Source: Helicobacter_D sp964464895 (GTDB lineage: Bacteria; Campylobacterota; Campylobacteria; Campylobacterales; Helicobacteraceae). From it: a stretch of DNA of 64,000 nt. The stretch is from positions 310,001 through 374,000 of the forward strand of contig CAYXGY010000001.1 of assembly GCA_964464895.1 (NCBI GenBank), written 5' to 3'. Made by a program: the position numbers and the translations under genes. Below the pieces are notes generated by a model. That model was not told the origin of the DNA and did no database searches. It saw nothing but the letters and a program-made list of their open reading frames with translations. Shown piece after piece: positions 18,295 to 27,290 of the stretch. Numbering within the stretch: the first letter of the stretch is position 1; each line of letters starts with the position of its first letter.

Positions 18295-18327
18295 CCACGA
18301 AGAATCTTGATTCAAGAATCTTCGTGG
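18295..18327 (-). repeat. Long hairpin in the fdh operon
   Basis: A 33-base inverted repeat with arms CCACGAAGA.TCTTGA, 15 pairs and one mismatch. It lies in the 85-base gap between the TorD-like gene and the small Tat gene, with GGGAT-A-ATCCC next to it. No U-run follows, so it is not a standard terminator; an mRNA processing or stability element is the simplest reading. Confidence 0.7.
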
Positions 18328-18348
18328 AACTACTTCTGCTATTTCTTG

Positions 18349-18954
18349 CTATATTACGTAAAACTCCTTTTCAAACCCAATAAAAGATTCTAAGATGAGC
18401 GCAACAGCTAGATATAATTTCGCATCTTCGCGCATTTTTATCTCCTCAACTAAGCCCGAAAAAGCTTTTTGGCTAAACAAAAAAACTTCTTTTGCTAGCT
18501 CCGCATTCCCCACTTCCAATAAATGACGCATAAAGCCACAAAGGAATCCTAAATGCTCCTCTGTTTCTTTAAAACTATCTGTATTCACACGCACATTACT
18601 TTGCTTTATCAAAGCTCTCATTTTAAGCAAAGATTGTCCATTGATACAATTCTCATAATAATGCGAAAGGTGCATACCGACCTGTTTCTCTCCAAAAGGC
18701 AGTGCAAAAAGACGAGAAAACTCTTCTTTGATATTTTTGATTCCATTGTTTTCTAATTCTTGCTTGAGCAATAACATACTCCCCTCTGCTTCCTGATTGA
18801 GTGGAGCATTAAGCAGAATCGCTAATTGCTCTTTTGCAATCCCAACACGTTCCTCTAACATTTCAAAAACCAACAAGCCGTTAAAAAAGTCATAATACAA
18901 AATGCGTGCATTTCTCAAGTCTAACTGTTCTTGTTCGCTCAAATTATCTAACAT
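18349..18954 (-). CDS. TorD/DmsD-family redox enzyme chaperone
   Basis: An all-helical cytosolic protein of about 201 aa. TorD-type features are the N-terminal ARILYYDFFNGLLVFEM, PFGEKQVGMHLSHYYENCINGQSL in the middle and EEHLGFLCGFMRHLL, the E-H-x5-FM region of the family. Its place in the fdh cluster says it guards the Tat signal and cofactor loading of FdhA. I take ATG 18954, overlapping the upstream gene by 11 bases with AGGG 8 bases before it; a GTG at 18978 is an alternative without a ribosome site. Confidence 0.82.
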   Translation of the reverse strand: MLDNLSEQEQLDLRNARILYYDFFNGLLVFEMLEERVGIAKEQLAILLNAPLNQEAEGSMLLLKQELENNGIKNIKEEFSRLFALPFGEKQVGMHLSHYYENCINGQSLLKMRALIKQSNVRVNTDSFKETEEHLGFLCGFMRHLLEVGNAELAKEVFLFSQKAFSGLVEEIKMREDAKLYLAVALILESFIGFEKEFYVI

Positions 18955-20539
18955 TTGCTTTTCCCTCTCTAACTTCACTTGCTACATCAAGCATTACTTT
19001 GACTTTGCAGTCTGGACAGCATTGGATTGTCTTTAATTTTTTAGAATCACTAGCAAAAGAATCCCCAATAAGCAACATTACTTTTTCTATGGATTTTTTA
19101 GTGCTAAAGACTTTCCCACATTCTACACACAAGAAAGGCTCATCTTTAGCCAATTCTTGACTTTTGAAAGATTTTAGATTCAGCATTATTCCCTCTTTGC
19201 TAAGCTCCATAGCCTCTTCAGGACAAGATGCAACGCAATATCCACAGGTTGTGCAAAGACTCGCATTAAAGCGCAAAGAAAAATCATCACTTCTTGCAAA
19301 GAGTGCATTCACATTGCAAGCCCCAACACAAGAGAGACAAAGAGTGCATTTTTGGGTATCAACCTTAACTCTACCATAAAAAACCGATGATTTGCATGCA
19401 AGAGTTACAGGCACACTTTGAGCCAAACCATAGTCATTTTCTTTAATCATATATTGCAAACGTTGGGCAAAAGATTCACGATAAGGCTTATTATAGCGAT
19501 TTTGATAAAAGTAAGATTCTATTTGTGGCAATTCTTGTACAAGACTGCTTAAAGATTCTAATTGCTGCACCACAACAATAGCATTGCATTGATAAATTTT
19601 CTGTGTAATATTGTTTAAAAACTCCATTGGAGCACTGCAATCTTGCGTATAAACAACCAGCGCATATCCACTTGTTTGCACCATAGTTAATAAATCGTTT
19701 TCATTTAAGATTGATAAACTCGGCAAGACAAGAGGCAGAAAATCAGCAGGCAAAGTTTTATTTTGAGCAACTAAATTTCTATAATCTTGCAAGCTGCACA
19801 AGAAGATTCTTTGCCCTTTAAAGAGGTGAATAATTTCTCCTAAGCCCTCTTTAGGAAGTTCCTCATATTCTAAGCAATTTGTTGGACAAACTCCCACACA
19901 CGCACCACAATGAATACAATCAATGGGAGAGAAAACTAATTCCATTAAAGTATCCTCATTGCTCACACCAAAGGTTGGACAGGCATTAGCACACCTTGCG
20001 CAATGCTTTTCTCTACGATGATGATATTGGCAAACATTTTCCTGATAACCAATCATCTCTTTGTATTGATAAACGCCTATGTTTTTTTGTAATTTTTCTA
20101 ATAAACTTTCGGGGCTTTTAAAGTCTGCCACATTATACACACCCCTAAAGCGTAACAACTCTTCTTCATTCACAAACAACACGGCTTGTGCAAATTCTAC
20201 TATTTGTTCATTATTTAATTTCGCACTGAACGCACCAAAATATCCGCTGAAGTTTTCTAATGATTCCAAATCCAACAAACAAACTTCAAAATGTTTTTGT
20301 GCTAGCTTAGAGAAATCCTGCACCACTTGTGGAATCACACCCTCTGCCTCATTAGCATAAAGAATTGCAAGTCTTGTGCCAACCTGTGTTTCTCTACTAT
20401 TCTCTAATGTAAAGTCATCTATAATTTCTTGTATTGCATTGAGTATTGAGAGTTTCTGTTGGTAATTACTTTCTTGTTTGTCTAATAGTAAATTTCCAAG
20501 TGGTAAAGATTCGGCATTGAGATTAATAGATGAATTCAT
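18944..20539 (-). CDS. Multi-cluster ferredoxin-like protein of the fdh operon
   Basis: 531 residues, soluble, no signal peptide. Cysteine groups: CARCANAC and CIHCGACVGVC near residues 180-220, CTLCLSCVGAC and CTTCGYCVASC near 400-450, then CVECGKVF and CCPDC towards the end, the last two like zinc or rubredoxin-type sites. The N-terminal 150 residues look like a separate non-Fe-S domain. Similar proteins head fdh clusters in Campylobacter and Helicobacter. It may transfer electrons in the cytosol during FDH maturation or link FDH to another reductase; neither is shown. First gene of the operon, with GAGG before its ATG. Confidence 0.8.
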   Translation of the reverse strand: MNSSINLNAESLPLGNLLLDKQESNYQQKLSILNAIQEIIDDFTLENSRETQVGTRLAILYANEAEGVIPQVVQDFSKLAQKHFEVCLLDLESLENFSGYFGAFSAKLNNEQIVEFAQAVLFVNEEELLRFRGVYNVADFKSPESLLEKLQKNIGVYQYKEMIGYQENVCQYHHRREKHCARCANACPTFGVSNEDTLMELVFSPIDCIHCGACVGVCPTNCLEYEELPKEGLGEIIHLFKGQRIFLCSLQDYRNLVAQNKTLPADFLPLVLPSLSILNENDLLTMVQTSGYALVVYTQDCSAPMEFLNNITQKIYQCNAIVVVQQLESLSSLVQELPQIESYFYQNRYNKPYRESFAQRLQYMIKENDYGLAQSVPVTLACKSSVFYGRVKVDTQKCTLCLSCVGACNVNALFARSDDFSLRFNASLCTTCGYCVASCPEEAMELSKEGIMLNLKSFKSQELAKDEPFLCVECGKVFSTKKSIEKVMLLIGDSFASDSKKLKTIQCCPDCKVKVMLDVASEVREGKANVR

Positions 20540-20601
20540 ATTTCCTCATAACATTTGATAATTTGAATATCATTGAATACCCTATTCATTCTTAAGTCCG
20601 C

Positions 20602-20630
20602 ATTTTAGTCGCTTCACGCTAAAAAGTCAA
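20602..20630 (-). promoter_or_regulatory. Promoter of the formate dehydrogenase operon
   Basis: On the minus strand TTGACT (20630-20625) and TAAAAT (20607-20602) are separated by exactly 17 bases, about 60 bases upstream of the first fdh gene. The spacer holds GCGTGAAGC, an imperfect dyad that could take a regulator. Such a clear -35 box is unusual in Helicobacter. A second TATAAT lies further up at 20650-20655. This 284-base gap has no gene. Confidence 0.55.
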
Positions 20631-20818
20631 GATTTATTTAACATTTATCATTATATAAATTTATATATAAACAACCTAAAATTGCAACAAATGAGATAAG
20701 GATTTTAGAGCCAATCTCTTTTTTATATTAAAAATTGATTATTTGGTTTTTGTGAGAAGTTTTAAACTGATGAGATAAAGCCTTAAATGAAAGCATTTCT
20801 AAATTTTAAAGAAGCCAC

Positions 20819-20834
20819 GACTTCTATTGAAGTC
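20819..20834 (-). terminator. Possible terminator of the nuo operon
   Basis: A GACTTC-AATA-GAAGTC hairpin spans the nuoN stop codon. A second AGAAG/CTTCT pairing and TTTAAAATTT follow on the minus strand. The hairpin is short and the U-run interrupted, so termination may be partial. Confidence 0.35.
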
Positions 20835-22338
20835 TTTGGCAACTTGGAATCCAACTCCAAGCATTATTACAAAACTCTACGATTCCAGCCAACAATCCAT
20901 CTACAAAAAATGCAGAGAGGCAAACATAAAGCGTTGCGATTCCTATGACAATTTTAAGTGGCAAGGTCGCATTTTGTGAATAAATGCTTCCATCGCTCAT
21001 CAAAGGGTCTTTTAAGAACATATAAACAATGAGCTTTAAATAATAATAAGCCGCGATTGCACTATTAATTGCCATTACAAAGGCTAGAAATAGATAGCCA
21101 CTATTAATTGCCGCACTCATCAAATAAACTTTGCCCCAAAAAACAGAAAAAGGTGGAATCCCTGCGAGAGAAAGCATAAACAATCCCATAATCACCGCTG
21201 CCAATGGACACAGCTTAATAAGTCCTGAAAATTTTTCATAAGAATGGTCATAACGTTTATCCCAAATTTGCTCTTTAGTGCGAGAAATCCATAGCATTGA
21301 AAAGATTCCAAGATTTGTAAAAAGAAACAATATCCAATACAAAAATAACGCAACATATGCTTGCATTCCACCAATCAACACCGAACTAAACGCAAAACCC
21401 GCGTGAGCAATAGAGCTATATGCCAACATACGTTTCACATCTTTTTGCACAAGTGCTACAAGATTAGGCAAAGTCATCGTAACCACAATGAGAAAATAAA
21501 AAATATTATGTACCCATACGAGTTCCATAAAGAAATCAAAGATTCTAATCGCAACCACTAAGGCTGCAATTTTGGGAACGATAGACATAAAGCCAGCAAG
21601 AAAAGAATTAGAACCCTCATAGACATCAGGCGTCCAAGTATGGAAAGGCACTAAAGAGGCTTTAAAGCCAATAGAAGCGATAAAAAATACCACTCCACTC
21701 AATACCAAATAAGCAGGCTGATAATCGTTGATTTCTAATACAATCCTAATCCCCTCCAAGTCCAAATGCCCGGTGGCTGCATAAAGCAACATTGAACCAA
21801 AAGCAAAACAACCAGCAGATAGAGAACCCGTTGTAAAATATTTAATGGCTGCTTCAAATGCAGTGGCTCTATTGTGCATTGCAATGAGTGTATAAAGGGC
21901 AAGGGAAGCAGTTTCTAATCCCAAAAAAATTACAATCAAATGATCACTGCTGACCATAAATTGGAATCCTGCGCACATAAACAAAAAGAGTGCGTAATAT
22001 TCTGGATAAGCGAATTCGTGGAATCTATTGTAACTCAAAGTCAAAGGCACAAATAAAATTGCTGCAACAAGAATAATAATCTGTCCTAAAAGTGCGATTC
22101 CATCAATGAAAATCAAATCAAAAAAGGCTCTGGATTCGCTACCTATGCCAAAAAACATAATATAGCCCAAATCAAGACCCAAGAATAAAATTGCAAGCAT
22201 TGTGTAGAGTTGTTTATTCGCACTTTTCAAGCACATATCCACAACCAAAATCAAAAGTCCCCCTACAATCGCAACTAACATAGGGAATATACTAAAAATA
22301 TTTAAACTCTCTAATGGAACACTAAAAATTTCTAACAT
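20824..22338 (-). CDS. nuoN: NADH-quinone-oxidoreductase-type complex I subunit N
   Basis: 504 residues with about 14 membrane helices; one of three antiporter-like proton-pumping subunits. Family features: SSDHLIVIFLGLETASLALY, FKASLVPFHTWTPDVYEGS with the conserved lysine/His region, and KRMLAYSSIAHAGF. Last gene of the nuo operon, starting directly after the nuoM stop. Confidence 0.96.
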   Translation of the reverse strand: MLEIFSVPLESLNIFSIFPMLVAIVGGLLILVVDMCLKSANKQLYTMLAILFLGLDLGYIMFFGIGSESRAFFDLIFIDGIALLGQIIILVAAILFVPLTLSYNRFHEFAYPEYYALFLFMCAGFQFMVSSDHLIVIFLGLETASLALYTLIAMHNRATAFEAAIKYFTTGSLSAGCFAFGSMLLYAATGHLDLEGIRIVLEINDYQPAYLVLSGVVFFIASIGFKASLVPFHTWTPDVYEGSNSFLAGFMSIVPKIAALVVAIRIFDFFMELVWVHNIFYFLIVVTMTLPNLVALVQKDVKRMLAYSSIAHAGFAFSSVLIGGMQAYVALFLYWILFLFTNLGIFSMLWISRTKEQIWDKRYDHSYEKFSGLIKLCPLAAVIMGLFMLSLAGIPPFSVFWGKVYLMSAAINSGYLFLAFVMAINSAIAAYYYLKLIVYMFLKDPLMSDGSIYSQNATLPLKIVIGIATLYVCLSAFFVDGLLAGIVEFCNNAWSWIPSCQRLQ

Positions 22339-23964
22339 CTATTTTCCCTCCTCTTGCAAGCCATCTCCACAATCACAATCTTGCTTTGTATTCTCTAAAT
22401 TTTCAAGATTTTCAGTATTTGGCAGATTCTCTTCTTGTGGGGAATTTGGCACTTCTACCATCTCTATTGCAAAAAAGCCTTGAGCCTCTGGAGTGGTAGC
22501 GCGAGAATACATTATCCCAAGCATATTTTCTACACCTTTATTGATAGGAACTAAAATGGGCTTAGGATAAACACCAAGCCAAATCACAACGGCGACCAAT
22601 GGCAATAAAGCACCCCATTCGCGCTTGTCTAAATCTTGCAATTTTAAATTTTCTTGATTTGCAACTTTTCCATAAAATGTTTTACGATAGAGATTAAGCA
22701 TATAAATTGCACCTACAATAATGCTAATTCCAGCAACTCCTGTCAAAATCGGCGAAACTTGAAAGAATCCAAGCAAAGATAAAAATTCTCCCACGAATCC
22801 CATTGTAAGAGGTAATCCCGCTGAAGCCATCATCATAATTCCAAAAATTGCAGCATAATGAGGCATTACCTTTGCGATTCCGCCAAACTCAACGATAAGT
22901 TTCGTATGCCGCCTCTCATAAATCATTCCCACAAGCATAAAGAGTGCGCCACTGATGATTCCATGGCTTAACATAAAAAATACTGAACCAGAAATTCCCT
23001 CTATATTGAGTGCAAAGATTCCAATCATAATGACACCCATATGTGAAATGGAGCTATAAGCAACGACTTGTTTCATATCCTCTTGAGCAAAAGCCACCAT
23101 TGCTCCATAAATAATCATTATCAAAGAGAGAATCGCAACAGGCATTAAGAGTGCAACACTCGCATCGGGAAAAAGCGGTAGAGAAAAGCGCACAAAGCCA
23201 TAAGTTCCCATTTTTAGAAGCACTGCCGCAAGAATGATAGAACCAATTGTCGGAGCTTGTCCGTGAGCATAAGGCAACCAAGTATGAAATGGAAACATAG
23301 GCACTTTGACTGCCAAACCACAAAAAAACGCAATGAATAGCCACATTTGTAAGTTTTTTGGAATCACGCCTAGACTATACCATTCCAAAAGAGAGAATGT
23401 CCAAATACCACTCACGCTATAATAGTAATAGGCTAAAAATAGAATCCCAATTAACATAATCATAGAGCCTAAAAAGGTGTAGAGAAAAAACTTCACTGCA
23501 GCATAGATTCTACTGCCACTCCCCCAAGCACCAATAATATAAAGCATTGGCACTAAAGAGAGTTCCCAGAAAACATAGAACAAAATCATATCCAATGCAC
23601 AAAAAACACCAATCATAATGCTTTCAAGACACAAAAGAGAAATGATAAGCTTTTTGGTTTCTTGACTTTCGTTAAGATAAATCAACCCAATAAAACTAAT
23701 AAACGCACTTAGCACAATCAAAAAGAGAGAGATTCCATCAACACCCACAAGATAGCTAATGCTAAAATTCATTACCAAAGGGAGCGAGGTTACAAATTGG
23801 AATCCATCAGAACTTTCATCAAAGCTATACCACAAGAGCAAGGCTAATCCTAATTCAATCAGGCTAATAACCACTGCATAGGCTTTAAGATTCTCTTTGA
23901 TACCAATAGCTAAAATTGCTCCAACTAATGGAAAAAAGATGAGTAAAGTTAAAAGGTAGTCCAT
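22339..23964 (-). CDS. nuoM: Complex I antiporter-like subunit M
   Basis: 541 residues with 13-14 helices. Typical NuoM motifs: FYVFWELSLVPMLYIIG with the essential glutamate, KVPMFPFHTWLPYAHGQAP and MKQVVAYSSISHMG. The C-terminus carries an extra acidic, Asn/Glu-rich cytosolic tail of about 40 residues with CDC (ENLENTKQDCDCGDG), not part of the pump core. Its start overlaps the nuoL end by 16 bases. Confidence 0.96.
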   Translation of the reverse strand: MDYLLTLLIFFPLVGAILAIGIKENLKAYAVVISLIELGLALLLWYSFDESSDGFQFVTSLPLVMNFSISYLVGVDGISLFLIVLSAFISFIGLIYLNESQETKKLIISLLCLESIMIGVFCALDMILFYVFWELSLVPMLYIIGAWGSGSRIYAAVKFFLYTFLGSMIMLIGILFLAYYYYSVSGIWTFSLLEWYSLGVIPKNLQMWLFIAFFCGLAVKVPMFPFHTWLPYAHGQAPTIGSIILAAVLLKMGTYGFVRFSLPLFPDASVALLMPVAILSLIMIIYGAMVAFAQEDMKQVVAYSSISHMGVIMIGIFALNIEGISGSVFFMLSHGIISGALFMLVGMIYERRHTKLIVEFGGIAKVMPHYAAIFGIMMMASAGLPLTMGFVGEFLSLLGFFQVSPILTGVAGISIIVGAIYMLNLYRKTFYGKVANQENLKLQDLDKREWGALLPLVAVVIWLGVYPKPILVPINKGVENMLGIMYSRATTPEAQGFFAIEMVEVPNSPQEENLPNTENLENLENTKQDCDCGDGLQEEGK

Positions 23965-25805
23965 ACGCCCTCCCTATAAATAAATACAAGTAGCAATAAA
24001 ACTACTACACCAAAAAACATAATTTTCAACATTTTAGAAAGATTTCCACCCTGAATCCACTGCATACTTTCTCCACTGCTATTAAGAAATCTTGCGATTC
24101 TATCCACAACAAAATCTATCACATGCTTATCTCCAAGCCAAGCAATCTTAGAGAGCTTAATGTAGTTTTGAATGAATAATTTATCATAAATATAGGGGAT
24201 ATAGTATTGATTACTCAAAAATTTATAAATGAATGTTTCTTGCCATTTGGGAGAAAAACCACCTTTGTGATATTTCAACACAGCAAAAGCAATCCCACAC
24301 AAAGCCACGAATGAGGTAAGGAGAATGAGATTCCAAATCGTTTGGGACTCTAAATTGGCATTAAAATCAGGCAAAGTCTGCATTACAAAATGATGAAAAT
24401 TTGGTTCAAAAAATCCTGCAAATACCGCTAAAATCCCTAATGGCAACATTGCATAAAGCATATAAGGATAAGCCTCGTGAGGATGTTCTTCGTGTTTTTT
24501 CTCTCCGAAAAATACAAGCATAATCAATCTAAAACTATAAAATGCAGTCAAAAATGCCCCCAACAACAATGCTCCCCACAAGACATAAGCTCCCGAACCA
24601 AATGCTGCTTCTAAGATTTTATCCTTGGAGAAAAATCCAGAAAACGGATAGATTCCAGACAATGCAATGGAAGCTAGAATCATTAAAATTGCGGTATATT
24701 TTAGTGGGCGATAGAGTGCTCCCATTTTAGAAATGTCTAGTTTATCGTGCATTGCGTGCATTACATTCCCCGCTCCCAAAAACAATAAGGACTTGAAAAA
24801 TGCGTGTGTTGCTAAGTGAAAAAGTGCAATCCAATAGGCTTCTAACCCTGCGGCAACAAACATATAACCCAATTGTGAGAGGGTAGAATATGCGATAATT
24901 CGCTTTAAATCTTTATTTACCAATGCCATTGTAGCCGCAAAAAGTGCGACAAATGCTCCAAGACTTGCAATCAAGAAGCCGATTTCAGGAATCATTGCAT
25001 AAAGCGGATTCGCACGAATCACCAAATAAACTCCCGCCGTTACCATTGTCGCTGCGTGGATTAATGCAGAAACAGGGGTAGGTCCCTCCATTGCATCTGC
25101 TAGCCAAGTATGCAAAGGAAATTGAGCACTCTTTCCCATTGCACCAACAAAGAGTAAAACACCCATAGCAATCAAAACCCCCTTGGGTGCTTCATACACG
25201 CTACTCAAAACTTCCTCATAATTCAAAGTGCCAAAAGTCCAATAAATCAAAAAGATTCCAAGTAACATTCCAAGGTCTGCGATTCTATTCATAATAAAGG
25301 CTTCATTTGCCGCAAAAGAGGCGGAATCGCGTTCATACCAAAATCCAATCAACATCCAAGAACAAAGCCCTACACCCTCCCAGCCAATGAACAATCCTGC
25401 GAAATTATCACTCATTACTAAAATCAGCATAGAAAAGACAAAAGCACTTAGATGGACAAAGAATCTATTGAAACTCTTATCGTGGCTCATATAACCAATG
25501 GAATAGATATGCACACATAAGGATACGAGTGTTACAACCAACATCATCGTTGCACTCACACTATCTACCAAGAATCCAAAAGGAATATAAAGCCCCCCTG
25601 CTCCAATCCAATCCATTAACACAACTTTGACAATACCACCCTGTGCAGTATGAACAAAGAGCAATAAAGAAGCCAAAAATGAAAAACCGAGCATCAGAGA
25701 AGCAAAGATTCCAACTCCTATAAACTTTTGCTTTGAAGCAAATGGAATCCCAAACAATGAACCTACCAATGGCGCAAACAATGCGGCATATAAAATCGCT
25801 TCCAT
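23949..25805 (-). CDS. nuoL: Complex I antiporter-like subunit L
   Basis: 618 residues: the antiporter core plus the long lateral helix and final anchor helix that distinguish NuoL. Motifs: NFAGLFIGWEGVGLCSWMLIGFW, KSAQFPLHTWLADAMEGPTPVSALIHAATMV and KRIIAYSTLSQLGY. The distal proton channel of the membrane arm. It lies 4 bases after nuoK. Confidence 0.97.
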   Translation of the reverse strand: MEAILYAALFAPLVGSLFGIPFASKQKFIGVGIFASLMLGFSFLASLLLFVHTAQGGIVKVVLMDWIGAGGLYIPFGFLVDSVSATMMLVVTLVSLCVHIYSIGYMSHDKSFNRFFVHLSAFVFSMLILVMSDNFAGLFIGWEGVGLCSWMLIGFWYERDSASFAANEAFIMNRIADLGMLLGIFLIYWTFGTLNYEEVLSSVYEAPKGVLIAMGVLLFVGAMGKSAQFPLHTWLADAMEGPTPVSALIHAATMVTAGVYLVIRANPLYAMIPEIGFLIASLGAFVALFAATMALVNKDLKRIIAYSTLSQLGYMFVAAGLEAYWIALFHLATHAFFKSLLFLGAGNVMHAMHDKLDISKMGALYRPLKYTAILMILASIALSGIYPFSGFFSKDKILEAAFGSGAYVLWGALLLGAFLTAFYSFRLIMLVFFGEKKHEEHPHEAYPYMLYAMLPLGILAVFAGFFEPNFHHFVMQTLPDFNANLESQTIWNLILLTSFVALCGIAFAVLKYHKGGFSPKWQETFIYKFLSNQYYIPYIYDKLFIQNYIKLSKIAWLGDKHVIDFVVDRIARFLNSSGESMQWIQGGNLSKMLKIMFFGVVVLLLLVFIYREGVWTTF

Positions 25806-25809
25806 AACC

Positions 25810-26112
25810 CTAGCCTTCCATAATTTGCAGTTTGTCTAAATCTAATGTATGATGCTTCTTATACCAAGCAATCAGCAACCCAACCCCAATAGCAACTTCA
25901 CTTGCCGCTACGGCAAGGATAAAAAACGCAAACATTTGCCCATTTAAATCTCCAAGATATTTTCCAACAGCAACCAATCCAACATTAACAGCACTCAATA
26001 AAATTTCTGTGGAAAAAAATAACATTAGTAAATTTTTGCGCCTAAGCATTCCAAAAACACCAATGATAAACATAAGGCTTGATAAAATTAAATAATGGTT
26101 AAGCGTTATCAT
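25810..26112 (-). CDS. nuoK: Complex I subunit K
   Basis: 100 residues, three helices, MRP-like subunit. The conserved glutamates lie in FFSTEILLSAVNVGLVA and LAVAASEVAIGVGL. I choose ATG 26112 (M-I-T-L), with GGGAG 6 bases upstream, which gives the usual 100 aa; further upstream ATGs in frame overlap nuoJ more and would stand too close to that site. Confidence 0.95.
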   Translation of the reverse strand: MITLNHYLILSSLMFIIGVFGMLRRKNLLMLFFSTEILLSAVNVGLVAVGKYLGDLNGQMFAFFILAVAASEVAIGVGLLIAWYKKHHTLDLDKLQIMEG

Positions 26113-26665
26113 CTTCATCTCCCTTAGGTGCTTGCTCATTTAAGGTTAAAGAATAACGCATTCCTTTGCCTGCTAGCACGATTCCTGCAATCATTGCGAC
26201 AAGCAACATCATCGCAGCAATCTCAAAAGGAATCAAAAACTTTGTAAAAAGCACATAGCCTATCATTTGCACATTTCCGATTCCTTCTTGCAGTGGAATC
26301 GTTGCTTCTAAATTTATCAGATTCTGCGTAATAATAGGTGCAACCACTACAATAACAAGCAATAATGCACCAACTCCGCTTAAAATAAACAAAATTTTTG
26401 GATTAGCAATTTTTTCGCTTTGTAATTTTTGGACATCAAAAAACATCATTGCAAAGGCATAAAGCGCAATGACCGCTCCGGTATAAACAACAATTTGCAC
26501 AACACCCAAAAATTCTGCTCCAAGCAAAAAGAAAAATGCGGAGACAAAAATCATTCCTGCCGCTAATGCACTCAAAGCATAAAGGATATTTCGCGTTGTA
26601 ACGACTATCAAAAACATTGCCAATGTCAGTGCGCAAAATGTATAAAACGCAATGGCTTCAAGCAT
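26099..26665 (-). CDS. nuoJ: Complex I subunit J
   Basis: 188 residues with five helices (FYTFCALTLAMFLIVVTT at the start, FLGVVQIVVYTGAVIALYAFAMMF in the middle, the pi-bulge helix region). The acidic cytosolic tail ends EQAPKGDEDDNA. Overlaps nuoI by 8 bases and nuoK by 14 bases. Confidence 0.95.
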   Translation of the reverse strand: MLEAIAFYTFCALTLAMFLIVVTTRNILYALSALAAGMIFVSAFFFLLGAEFLGVVQIVVYTGAVIALYAFAMMFFDVQKLQSEKIANPKILFILSGVGALLLVIVVVAPIITQNLINLEATIPLQEGIGNVQMIGYVLFTKFLIPFEIAAMMLLVAMIAGIVLAGKGMRYSLTLNEQAPKGDEDDNA

Positions 26666-27290
26666 TTATTTCCTCCTTTTGTTTAGATTCTTGTACCTTA
26701 GAATCCTCTAAATATTTTAAAGGAGTGGCTTTAATGCGTTTATCCGCATCTATACTCACACTCCCGACACCAGAAAATTCAGATTCTTGTCTATTTAATA
26801 CCCTATCAATAGGGGTGAGCATATCGTTTTTAAGCGCGAAAGACGCTCTTTGCTCACTCGCATTTTCGTATCTTTTACCATGCACAATCGCAAGCTCCGG
26901 GCAAACCTCTGCACACAACCCACAATAAATACATCGTCCGAAATTGATACTATACTCAAAGACTTTTTTGCGCTTGTCCTCTCCATAACCTGTTTCCATA
27001 CGAATACAATTCGCCACACAGATTTTCTCGCACAATCCACAGCCAATACATCGCTCATTGCCACTTTCAAGTAACCGCTTCAACTTATGCACTGCACGAT
27101 AACGTGGACTAAGGGGTAGTTTCTCCATTGGGTATTGCACCGTGTGGATTTGCGCCTTATAAAACTCTTTAAATACAAGCCATAAACCTATAAATAACTC
27201 ACCCTTTAAGGCACGATTCCAAAATCTTACAAATTTTTGAGTATGACTTAATGAAGGTGCTTGCTCAACAATTTTGATATATTTACTCAA
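26658..27290 (-). CDS. nuoI: Complex I subunit I (two [4Fe-4S] clusters)
   Basis: Carries clusters N6a/N6b between the peripheral arm and NuoB. Both motifs are present: CIGCGLCEKICVANC and CIYCGLCAEVCPELAI. TTG 27290 is the best start (210 aa): GGAGG lies 6 bases upstream and the TTG overlaps the nuoH stop; everything further upstream mirrors nuoH. The C-terminal 60 residues beyond the Fe-S core are charged and variable. Confidence 0.94.
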   Translation of the reverse strand: MSKYIKIVEQAPSLSHTQKFVRFWNRALKGELFIGLWLVFKEFYKAQIHTVQYPMEKLPLSPRYRAVHKLKRLLESGNERCIGCGLCEKICVANCIRMETGYGEDKRKKVFEYSINFGRCIYCGLCAEVCPELAIVHGKRYENASEQRASFALKNDMLTPIDRVLNRQESEFSGVGSVSIDADKRIKATPLKYLEDSKVQESKQKEEINA

